A stretch of DNA of 12,196 nucleotides from Planctomycetaceae bacterium (GTDB taxonomy: Bacteria > Planctomycetota > Planctomycetia > Pirellulales > Thermoguttaceae): positions 1 through 12,196 of the forward strand of contig JAITST010000479.1 in the NCBI GenBank assembly GCA_031287585.1, given 5' to 3'. The notes beneath the pieces are model-generated. The model had not been told where the DNA came from. It worked only from the letters and a program-made list of their open reading frames with translations, and did no database searches. The translations under genes were made by a program, and so were the position numbers. Numbering within the stretch: position 1 is the stretch's first letter; the number at the start of each line of letters is the position of its first letter. This document shows, one piece after another, positions 7,101 to 12,196 of the stretch.

Positions 7101-7419
7101 CAAACGACAAATCGGGGTCGCTGTACACACCTTTACCCAACGAGTTAGCGGACTCGCCGTCAATGACAACGCGGACTTTCGCAACATCGCCGCGAGCGGC
7201 ACCGTCAGGGTTTTCCAGTACATAGATACCGCCGCCGGGTCGCCATTTATAATACGTATCGTAAATGTGCAGCCCGAGATAGTTGTGACGTTTGACAAAC
7301 AAAATCGGTTTGTCGAGCGTAACTTCGTCAACAACCGAACCCTGTGAGTCAAGTGCGGCAAAACAAAATACCGCACCGAAAAAAAACGATAAAAAATATC
7401 TAGTAGTCATTTTAGTCAT
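4129..7419 (-). CDS. Large secreted HzsA-like protein with three CXXCH motifs, an Ig/FnIII-like and a LamG-like domain
   Basis: The product has 1096 residues. Residues 1-27 form a signal peptide. Residues 35-370 hold TolB/PD40-type propeller repeats (PDLSFDGKRVLF near 102, PAYLPDGRIVFTSTR near 161, PSVMPDGRILFGRWEYID near 213), the pattern of proteins annotated as related to hydrazine synthase subunit HzsA. Three potential c-type haem sites follow: CVGCH at 501-505, CVECH at 554-558 (in the YASMVQPIFDKHCVECHGG context typical of planctomycete cytochromes) and CAKCH at 691-695. Residues 835-915 resemble a fibronectin-III/Ig strand set with TWDRS and YLYRNGELI. Residues 925-1096 resemble a concanavalin/LamG-like domain, with WVHITCKYDG and a final GTIKNVMIGE. 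AGGAG (7430-7434, minus) lies ten bases before the first ATG, which is favoured over the ATG three codons later. The product is probably periplasmic or envelope-exposed and may act in electron transfer or polysaccharide binding. Nothing here shows hydrazine synthesis: no HzsB/C partner is present. Confidence 0.85.
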   Translation of the reverse strand: MTKMTTRYFLSFFFGAVFCFAALDSQGSVVDEVTLDKPILFVKRHNYLGLHIYDTYYKWRPGGGIYVLENPDGAARGDVAKVRVVIDGESANSLGKGVYSDPDLSFDGKRVLFCYKGEQHGGTSIYEIGIDGTGLRQVTNSKINVCNQYCGVHGGNHDTMPAYLPDGRIVFTSTRYIGLVPCANEGVNILHVMNADGSDIHPISVNNVNEFDPSVMPDGRILFGRWEYIDKTALTQQSTWSVNPDGTNETAVFANNLVLPEATLQNQVVPGNPNLVCSAFTKHNCPPRGSIAMFDIRKGKDNIEAIYNFEHPDNPTCDLGESCDPQPLSENLVLYSGQLAPKQKNSLLLIDRSGKRKQILYDASIDLHNPIIVSPRPVPPSIADQVDRTKTEGNFFVQDVYAGNPTVKKGTIKYLRVIEETSRISPTPGPTFLNQTYVVSAALAFSAKNFLGEVPVNADGSAYFTVPSGKAVYFQLLDEQHKLVRSMRTFIQAAPGTTRSCVGCHEYEIAPKTMTAHRFNSSLKSEPIRLRAESWGSGPIDYASMVQPIFDKHCVECHGGEKGIEGGLDLTGGWTAYFNNSYENLVSRREVIYKSPLIGAIDCMNGTAYYSAQILDAYQHGSGNAPLADIVLSGHKDKVNLSQTEKELVLAWIDTNGLYYGTWNFTKHGYSLPIWDTVKTELTKIMQENGCAKCHADSKGNISRFEADWINLEKPELSRILRAPLAKDSAGYGLGFCRNVPVDQNWRRVRMLNNSQYQHAVVPLSSFPTQELRRWDKSGEAVVSFESPNNAVYQRMLALLTAAHDAALSSPRIDMPGGNSVAGQFRQIHPMQLPQKLPKLSATINVKDATVLLTWDRSTETFGLNFYLYRNGELINETTAHSYVDEPTSAGLTKYELVLEGNGVRSKPIAIEVEVPEIPEKPTREPFEVTLTDNITSHFSTLKGDAKITSEGLQVTKGGMVFPFKNLNIDKTFVLDFDVKLDSADAMPVLVSYGRWNQSGWFIQGLNGTWRFHIAGTDCDGGKVPVGQWVHITCKYDGKSMTVSQDGKTVAEKQVQLNKPKVWGGSLVIGNYEETNFGQQHQMKGTIKNVMIGETL

Positions 7420-7429
7420 TTGTATTTAT

Positions 7430-7434
7430 CTCCT
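7430..7434 (-). promoter_or_regulatory. Ribosome binding site of the large CXXCH-containing protein gene
   Basis: AGGAG on the minus strand, ten bases before the ATG at 7417-7419; it favours the first of two closely spaced ATG codons. Confidence 0.65.
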
Positions 7435-7484
7435 GATTGAATACAGTTTTGTTCCATCGTAAAAAAAGCACGTGTGAATCATTC

Positions 7485-7502
7485 GGAAATCTCTAAAAAC
7501 TC
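7485..7502 (+). repeat. Possible truncated end of the 91-bp element
   Basis: GGAAATCTCTAAAAACTC matches the left end of the 91-bp element at 7525 at 15 of 18 positions. It lies just outside the larger element at 7509 and has no right-hand partner. The match is AT-rich and could be chance. Confidence 0.3.
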
Positions 7503-7508
7503 TTTTTG

Positions 7509-7782
7509 GGAGTGTTCACTTAAAGGCAACTTCTAAAAACTCCACTACTTCTTTCAGCAAGCCCCTAATTTTACGGGGTTTGTTGTTTTAAGTCAATAGG
7601 TTTTTAGAAGATGCCTAAAGATAGTTATGCGCAAATTCAACTCGGAGTCGTTAAAGTTAGATAAAATACATCGTATATGTAACAAAATGTGTCGTGTTCC
7701 ATGCTTTCCTATATGTTGTATTTTGCTTAAATTGTCAAATTTATACTGTGGACAACAAAAACTATCTTTAAGTGAACACTCC
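7509..7782. mobile_element. MITE-like element with 23-bp terminal inverted repeats, interrupted by a second element
   Basis: GGAGTGTTCACTTAAAG (7509-7525) is exactly complementary to 7766-7782. If 7525-7619 (the inner 91-bp element plus one TAAA) is removed, the left end becomes continuous with GATAGTT (7620-7626). It then matches the complement of 7760-7782 over all 23 bases. The uninterrupted element would be 179 bp. It has no transposase, so it must be moved in trans. No clear target duplication flanks it. The weak open frame across it (7627 onward) crosses the repeat boundary and is not credible as a gene. Confidence 0.75.
7525..7615. mobile_element. 91-bp miniature inverted-repeat element, copy 1 (nested)
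   Basis: The ends GGCAACTTCTAAAAAC (7525-7540) and GTTTTTAGAAGATGCC (7600-7615) are inverted repeats, 15 of 16 paired. TAAA occurs on both sides (7521-7524 and 7616-7619), a target duplication. Inside, AGCAAGCCCC pairs with GGGGTTTGTT (7575-7584) allowing G-U pairs, so an RNA copy would fold into one long hairpin. Copy 2 lies at 7917-8007. The transposase family is not identifiable from this sequence. Confidence 0.8.
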
Positions 7783-7831
7783 AATTTGTCATTTGTCTTT
7801 CCTTTCGTGAAAAGGTTTGGTGTGGTTTTGC

Positions 7832-7848
7832 TTGCGAACTCTTCGCAA
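7832..7848. repeat. Short perfect inverted repeat
   Basis: TTGCGAA (7832-7838) and TTCGCAA (7842-7848) form a 7-bp stem with a CTC loop, in otherwise non-coding sequence between two elements. No T-run follows. Its function is unknown. Confidence 0.4.
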
Positions 7849-7916
7849 CTGCAAGCCGAACATTATAACCAAAACAACCCGCATGTCAACGCAGTTAAAA
7901 AAATTTTTTTTCTTTT

Positions 7917-8007
7917 GGCAAATTCTGAAAACTCCACCCTCTGTTTTAGCAAGTTCCTAATCTTTCGAGGTTTGCTGTTTTGGGTCGGTAGGTTTTTAGG
8001 AGATGCC
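7917..8007. mobile_element. 91-bp miniature inverted-repeat element, copy 2
   Basis: It has exactly the same length as the copy at 7525-7615, is in the same orientation, and by hand count is identical at about 72 of 91 positions. Ends are GGCAAATTCTGAAAAC and GGTTTTTAGGAGATGCC. The inner arms AGCAAGTTCC and GAGGTTTGCT still mostly pair, some through G-U, so the fold is retained despite substitutions. No clean TAAA duplication remains, so this copy looks older. Confidence 0.72.
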
Positions 8008-8026
8008 TTACAGTTTGAGTGATGTA

Positions 8027-8092
8027 GATAGCGGATAAATTATTACGTGTACAACAAGCGTAACTCTGCGGAGTATCGCTGCGTTACCGCCT
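8027..8092 (-). repeat. Dispersed palindromic (REP-like) repeat, copy B
   Basis: Module Y (8027-8051, GATAGCGGATAAAT then ACGTGTA) is followed by the reverse complement of module X (8052-8092), containing GCGTAACTCTGCGGAG and GCGTTACCGC. Module X is itself an imperfect palindrome: GCGTAAC near 8058 faces GTTACCGC near 8083. A minus-strand open frame of 61 codons crosses it, but lacks a start context and follows the repeat, so I treat it as repeat and not gene. Confidence 0.6.
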
Positions 8093-8192
8093 ATTATGCG
8101 TTTTGCCGGGAACGTGAGTGCGATGATTGTGCGAATGTTTCCGCAAGCGAGACGCTTGTGTACCTGTGCCTGACAGAACAGCATCAAGCACA

Positions 8193-9692
8193 CTACCGCA
8201 CTACCCGTTGTAATACCGAGCCGTTATCTACTACGTCGAACATTGGTCTTAACGGGTTTTGTTGTTTGTTCAGCACCCCGCCTTTGAAGTGATAGACGAA
8301 GTTGAGTCCTACGTTCCATGACTCTTTTTGGAAACCGTTACCGCCGCGTCCTTCTTTTGGTATTGACATCCTGAATGTTGTGTTTAGTTCTACCTTGTCG
8401 TTTATTGGTAGTTCGATTTTGCCGCCGAAGAGCGTGTCGCCGTATTCTGACATTCCAAATTCGAGACGACCAATACCGCCGATTAGCAGGTTCTTTCTCA
8501 CGAAAAACATATAGTAACTCGCGGCAGCAATTTTTGATTTACCTGTCTGGATGTAGGTTGTCCAAGCGTTGCTGTCTGTCTTTGTTCCGAATCCGCCTAG
8601 AAAACCGTACTCGTATTGTCCATACGTCTTGTACGAGAGTTCGGTACGAATCTGTTCAACGCGATACTTACCCGCGTAGTTATCTTGCAGCCAATCGTAA
8701 ACTACACCCATTTGCAGCGGCTTGTGTTGCGAACGTAAGAACAAACCGGTGGTGAACATATATTGTGTACGATGGTTTTTCGTTTGCGTCGAACCGGTGA
8801 AGTTACTTTGAAGCGACTGAAAACCGAACTGTCCCGATAGTGTTGACAACGGCGTGACCGGACCTGACCAGTTGAATCCTTCTGAAAAACCGAAGTTGGC
8901 GTTGGCGGCACCATCGAGTTCGCTCGCGAAACCAGCGGCACCCATATTTATTGTCAGGTTTTGCAAAAATGCTCCGCCGCGCCCGCCCGACATAAGCGGC
9001 GCGTAGCCGTTCGTCTGATAACCGAACGCCGGATTACCGACTGTCGATTGCGTATAAACGCCGCCGCTCATTAGTTGCTCTGCCAACGGTTGAGCGTTCA
9101 TACCGTTCACACTTTGAACGGGCATCTGTTGGAGCATTGCCAACGTTTGTTCGTCGTATATCGCACCTTCGACCGGTATGAAACCGTCGTCCCCGACTAT
9201 GTTACGTAACATTCGCCGCGTTTGTTCGTTCGTCATCGGTGTCCAGTTGTCATCGAACGATTCGATGATTTCACCTTCGGTATTATCGGGAACGTTGTTA
9301 TTGAGATAGTCGTCGGCGGTTTCGACGGGTTCGATACGTCTGGGCGGTTTGGTTACGACCGCACGTTTCGATTCGGCAACAGATGACGGATGAGTGACTT
9401 CTGTTTCGAGCGAAGTCGGTACGGCAAGACGCGAGACAACGGGTAAACGTGTTGCGGGCGATGGCTGCGCGGGCGTGTTATTTGCTTTTGGATACGAGTT
9501 AGTTGGCGACGGCAGTGTTCCCGCGACACGCAAAATCTCGTTCATCTCCGCCTCGTCCTCCGGTGCTAACACTTGACCGCTGTTAGGAGCAACAAGTAAC
9601 GGCGGTGCGTCGCTGTTACGCCACTGCGCGGAAACTGTGTTCGCAAGTACAACGTAAACAACCGCTGTAAAAAACGTTACGAAAATTCTCAT
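8193..9692 (-). CDS. Secreted probable outer-membrane beta-barrel protein (DUF6666-like)
   Basis: The ATG at 9690-9692 is chosen over an upstream in-frame GTG (9746). The signal peptide MRIFVTFFTAVVYVVLANTVSAQ begins there, and AAGGTGG (9699-9705, minus) lies six bases before it. The 499-residue product has three parts: a signal peptide cut near residue 22; a Pro/Ser/Thr-rich, probably disordered region to about residue 190; and from about 242 a C-terminal region of alternating hydrophobic/aromatic strands. The strand region contains ANFGFSEGFNWSGP, QSNFTGS, YMFTTGLFLR, GVVYDWLQDNY and GFLGGFGTKTD. This motif series resembles, from memory, the planctomycete family DUF6666. The strand pattern fits an outer-membrane barrel, but the last residues (SVLQRVVR) are not a classical aromatic barrel terminus, so location is inferred. 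Its role is unknown. It is divergent from the HSP90-like gene. Confidence 0.8.
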   Translation of the reverse strand: MRIFVTFFTAVVYVVLANTVSAQWRNSDAPPLLVAPNSGQVLAPEDEAEMNEILRVAGTLPSPTNSYPKANNTPAQPSPATRLPVVSRLAVPTSLETEVTHPSSVAESKRAVVTKPPRRIEPVETADDYLNNNVPDNTEGEIIESFDDNWTPMTNEQTRRMLRNIVGDDGFIPVEGAIYDEQTLAMLQQMPVQSVNGMNAQPLAEQLMSGGVYTQSTVGNPAFGYQTNGYAPLMSGGRGGAFLQNLTINMGAAGFASELDGAANANFGFSEGFNWSGPVTPLSTLSGQFGFQSLQSNFTGSTQTKNHRTQYMFTTGLFLRSQHKPLQMGVVYDWLQDNYAGKYRVEQIRTELSYKTYGQYEYGFLGGFGTKTDSNAWTTYIQTGKSKIAAASYYMFFVRKNLLIGGIGRLEFGMSEYGDTLFGGKIELPINDKVELNTTFRMSIPKEGRGGNGFQKESWNVGLNFVYHFKGGVLNKQQNPLRPMFDVVDNGSVLQRVVR

Positions 9693-9705
9693 CTCTGCCA
9701 CCTTT

Positions 9706-10044
9706 CGTTCAGACCAAGCCACACACAAATTGTGAAAACACCCCACATTACGGCTATTAGTTCTGTAATTGTCGAACGGTTATCGTCCCGAAAAAATTCA
9801 TTCTTTCGTTAAAGTCGATGTAATCGGGAAATTTGTAATTAACGCTAAACTTTACGCATTTTACACAGAGTGAAACGAATGCAGCGTAACTTCGCGGGGT
9901 AACGCAATGTTCCCATTGTAAACGTTATTCTCCGCCACAAACTGTTAGAAAACATCAGTGAACGGGTGTGTAAAATCACATCTTGACAATCAATAACAAT
10001 TCCCGTAAAACTAGATAACACCAATTTTAGACCGGTCCTGACAG
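9706..10044. other. Divergent intergenic region between the barrel-like and HSP90-like genes
   Basis: This region must carry promoters for both directions. A degenerate third copy of repeat module X may lie at 9881-9910: GCAGCG, then CT, CGC, G and ACGC in register with copy B, about 19 of 25 positions. A GTGTGTAAAA motif at 9967-9976 resembles the element ends near 1 and 1829. No open frame or RNA gene is convincing. Confidence 0.4.
9983..10011 (+). promoter_or_regulatory. Candidate sigma-70-type promoter of the HSP90-like gene
   Basis: TTGACA (9983-9988) is a perfect -35 match, followed after 17 bases by TAAAAC (10006-10011), which matches the -10 consensus at four of six positions. Transcription would start near 10018, leaving a leader of about 27 bases before the GTG at 10045. 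Based on consensus only. Confidence 0.45.
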
Positions 10045-11970
10045 GTGTTAGCGAAACGGTCTATTAATTTTTTCATCAAAAATAACTTGACAACTTTTGA
10101 AACAAAAACATTTTCATTCACAGTCGATTTACCCGGTTTGATTGACTTGATGGGAACCGCGCTGTATCAACATCCCGGTGCCGCCATACGTGAGTTGATT
10201 CAAAATGCTCACGACGGAATCGTTCGCCGTCGTATGCAGGAATTTGCTGCGTTATCACAAAATTCATGGCAGGGGAAAATTCATTTCATTCAAAACCCCG
10301 AAGCCGGAACGTTCGTCATTGAAGACAACGGAATCGGTCTCAATGCCGAAGAAGCCGAAAAATATCTCGGTACCGTCGGGCTGGGAATCACTGGCATATT
10401 ACGCCGCTCTGCTTTACAACAAATTGAAAATCAAACAAGCCGCTCCAGTGATTTGATTGGTCAATTCGGTATCGGTTTACTCAGTGCTTTTTTACTTTCA
10501 GACCAAATCGTAGTTGAAAGTCTGCGGCTCGGTGACAACCAAGTACCTATCCGTTGGGAAGCGGATAGCAGTACTGTAATCCGGCTTTCGCAGGGAGACA
10601 AAACAACACCCGGCACAAAAATCACACTCCGTTTACGTCCTGAACAAATACAGTATGCGGAATCAGAAGACGCTATTGAGGAAGCGATTCGTCAATACGC
10701 CGATTTTCTCAATATCCCGATTTTTTTGAACGACCACGAACAGCGGGTCAATGTTGCGAGACCAATTTGGTTTGAACCGGAAGTTGATGACGACGATTTG
10801 ATTCTCGCTTTGGAAAGTTGGTTTCACGAAACGCCGTTGAGCGTTATTTCGGTTCGCGTGGAAAAGCCAGTTACTGTTCAAGGTGCTTTGTACATTTCAC
10901 CGCAGCGGGTTCCCGGTTTCACTGACGAGGCAATGGTTGCGACAACGATTCGGCGAATGATTATTTCACGGCGGATTCAAGGACTAATGCCGTCGTGGGC
11001 TCCGTTTGTACGAGGTGTTCTCGAACTGCCCGACTGCCGTCCAACCGCAAGCCGTGAAGAATTGGTACGTGACGAAAATTTTGATAAAGTCAAACAAACG
11101 ATTGAAAGTATTTTGTTCGGTTATTTTGAAAAACTCGCCCGCGAAAAACCTGCCATCTGGGAAGCACTACTCAACTGGCATCGTTATACGCTCGCCGGTT
11201 CCGCGTTGGAAAACAGCCGTTTGCGAAAATTGCTTCGCGGAACGTATCGCTTTTCGACGCATCGCGGAAAATTGACGTTCGAGGAAATTTTGGAACGAAG
11301 TCCCGCTGATACACTTTTCGAGGAGGATGCCGAGTATGTTATCTGGTATCACGGCGACCGGCGGCAGGAAGCGGCGATTGATTCGGTTTTCGCGGACTTG
11401 AAAACGCCGTGTGTTCACGCAACAATGATGTTTGAAGAGGCGTTGCTCATTGAAATGGCAAACGATGCGGTAATCGAAAAGAATCTCGTAATTGATTGCC
11501 GTGTTGCTGTACCAGAAACGAAAGGTTTTTCAAAGATAGTTCTCGGCGCGAAAGACACCGAACCGGTGAACGAAGACTGGGAGATTTTTTTCGAGGCGAT
11601 TGACGCGAAAATTTTCAGTGCGCAATGCGATGGAACGCAGCCCGTATTCGCGTTTTTGAACGAACGATACGATTTGATGAAAACGTTAGACGCATTGAAA
11701 AAAGGCGGGGAAATTCCGTCGTCGTTCCAACGTATGATAGACAAACATCTCGAAGGTGAAGAATTGCCTCGCAACGAAATTTTACTAAACCGGCGGCACC
11801 CGTTGGTGGAGCGTGTATTGGAACGGGCAACGACCGACCCGATCGCAAATGTGTTACGGGTACTCGTTTTTCAAACAATGCAATCCGCCGGAGCATCACT
11901 GTCACGCGACGCGAGAGAGCAAATAGAAATTGACCTCGAACGAATCGCCGAACGGCTTGTTTCGCAATGA
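10045..11970 (+). CDS. Divergent HSP90-family (HtpG-like) chaperone ATPase
   Basis: The frame encodes 641 residues, close to the 620-630 of bacterial HtpG. The GHKL ATP-binding fold is complete: helix AIRELIQNAHDGI (47-59; Glu50, Asn54, Asp57), EDNGIGLN (93-100, Asp94 contacting adenine), GQFGIGLLSAF (139-149) and GTKITLRL (190-197). In the middle domain LPDCRPTASREEL (328-340) corresponds to the LPLNVSRE segment of HtpG, so Arg337 is the likely catalytic-loop arginine. Near the end, NEILLNRRHPLVERVLE (577-593) matches the HtpG C-terminal region. Sequence outside the motifs is divergent, so this is a distinct subfamily and I give no symbol. Expected role: ATP-dependent cytosolic client folding. 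The start is uncertain: the GTG at 10045 lacks a clear ribosome binding site, and homology begins at FSFTVDLPGLIDLMG (about residue 23), so TTG at 10087 is an alternative. The gene is monocistronic here. Confidence 0.88.
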   Translation: MLAKRSINFFIKNNLTTFETKTFSFTVDLPGLIDLMGTALYQHPGAAIRELIQNAHDGIVRRRMQEFAALSQNSWQGKIHFIQNPEAGTFVIEDNGIGLNAEEAEKYLGTVGLGITGILRRSALQQIENQTSRSSDLIGQFGIGLLSAFLLSDQIVVESLRLGDNQVPIRWEADSSTVIRLSQGDKTTPGTKITLRLRPEQIQYAESEDAIEEAIRQYADFLNIPIFLNDHEQRVNVARPIWFEPEVDDDDLILALESWFHETPLSVISVRVEKPVTVQGALYISPQRVPGFTDEAMVATTIRRMIISRRIQGLMPSWAPFVRGVLELPDCRPTASREELVRDENFDKVKQTIESILFGYFEKLAREKPAIWEALLNWHRYTLAGSALENSRLRKLLRGTYRFSTHRGKLTFEEILERSPADTLFEEDAEYVIWYHGDRRQEAAIDSVFADLKTPCVHATMMFEEALLIEMANDAVIEKNLVIDCRVAVPETKGFSKIVLGAKDTEPVNEDWEIFFEAIDAKIFSAQCDGTQPVFAFLNERYDLMKTLDALKKGGEIPSSFQRMIDKHLEGEELPRNEILLNRRHPLVERVLERATTDPIANVLRVLVFQTMQSAGASLSRDAREQIEIDLERIAERLVSQ

Positions 11971-11990
11971 AATTTTCACAATGAAATTTT
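11963..11990 (+). repeat. Two tandem 14-base units across the HSP90-like stop codon
   Basis: CGCAATGAAATTTT (11963-11976) is followed directly by CACAATGAAATTTT (11977-11990), 13 of 14 identical. The TGA stop lies in the first unit. It looks like a small local duplication; no function is suggested. Confidence 0.55.
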
Positions 11991-12027
11991 AGGCGAATTA
12001 AAGTTCAATAGAGTTGAGTTTTATAAA

Positions 12028-12196
12028 CTATACCGAACACGGTTGGAATTTGTCGTAATGTTACATGCAACATTTCTGCATCTTTGCCCCGTAGGGGCTA
12101 AACATGCCAGTATTTATTAACACTGCCCCCGCGTGAAACGCGGGGTAGGCATCACAAAAAGACCGAACCCCGTAAGGGGTTCAACAAAAACCGCGT
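12028..12196. repeat. Cluster of GC-rich hairpins, probable dispersed palindromic repeat running off the window
   Basis: Three stem-loops stand out from AT-rich sequence: GCCCC/GGGGC with GTA loop (12086-12098), CCCCGCGT/ACGCGGGG with GAA loop (12127-12145), and GAACCCC/GGGGTTC with GTAA loop (12165-12182). The second is framed by TGCC and GGCA, which extend it. The preceding ATACCGAACAC (about 12031) also occurs in the hairpin at 584-617. There is no open frame and no useful T-run, so it is a repeat rather than a normal terminator. The right boundary lies outside. Confidence 0.55.

Noticed and set aside
4129..7419. Calling the large protein a hydrazine synthase subunit
   Set aside because: Only the propeller pattern and CXXCH motifs are shared. 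No partner subunits or other anammox genes are present, and the C-terminal domains differ.
7505..8010. CRISPR-like direct repeats
   Set aside because: There are only two units, 91 bp each and with terminal inverted repeats, nearly 400 bases apart. They are miniature elements and not an array.
7627..8022. Plus-strand open frame of 131 codons
   Set aside because: It begins inside one mobile element, runs through its terminal repeat and ends inside the second 91-bp element. No ribosome binding site or protein-like conservation is apparent.
8008..8193. Minus-strand 61-codon frame following the barrel-like gene
   Set aside because: Its sequence is largely the REP-like repeat (8027-8092), and there is no ribosome binding site; better explained as repeat.
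9693..9746. N-terminal extension of the barrel-like protein from a GTG codon
   Set aside because: It would place 18 residues before a textbook signal peptide that has its own ATG and ribosome binding site.

Overview
The window reads as a chromosomal segment of a Planctomycetota bacterium. The evidence is the type of gene present: a very large secreted protein with an HzsA-like propeller and CXXCH motifs, a secreted protein with a C-terminal region resembling the planctomycete family DUF6666, an orphan FHA protein and a divergent HSP90-family ATPase. Gene spacing is loose, with long intergenic stretches full of palindromic repeats. The assignment comes from recognising protein families by eye, not from a search.

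Layout. Positions 1-501 are mobile-element debris: a roughly 164-bp element bounded by inverted ends sits against the 3' remnant of an Rpn/PD-(D/E)XK-type gene (167-370), and a second related element end lies at 477-501. A class II fructose-bisphosphate aldolase (663-1682, minus) follows, with an unusual cysteine-glycine tail. The intergenic region 1697-2277 holds dispersed repeats and a hairpin-rich leader in front of a small exported Cys/Pro/Tyr-rich protein (2278-2778, plus), which ends at a strong intrinsic terminator. Three minus-strand genes come next: an FHA-domain protein (2976-3710), a 1096-residue secreted protein with three CXXCH motifs (4129-7419) that ends at a clear terminator, and a secreted probable outer-membrane protein (8193-9692). 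A divergent plus-strand HSP90-like ATPase (10045-11970) closes the coding part. The window ends in a cluster of GC-rich hairpins.

The genes do not form an evident operon or pathway. Most have their own intergenic region, and only the aldolase has an obvious metabolic role. Three of the six gene products are exported, so much of the segment concerns the cell envelope or periplasm.

The most informative non-coding structure lies at 7509-7782. A 91-bp miniature inverted-repeat element has inserted into the left terminal repeat of another, roughly 179-bp element and duplicated the target TAAA. Removing the insert with one target copy restores a 23-bp terminal repeat that matches the other end perfectly. 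A second copy of the 91-bp element, of identical length, lies at 7917-8007. I found no convincing tRNA, rRNA, CRISPR array or complete transposase gene, and no clearly recognisable new multigene system.
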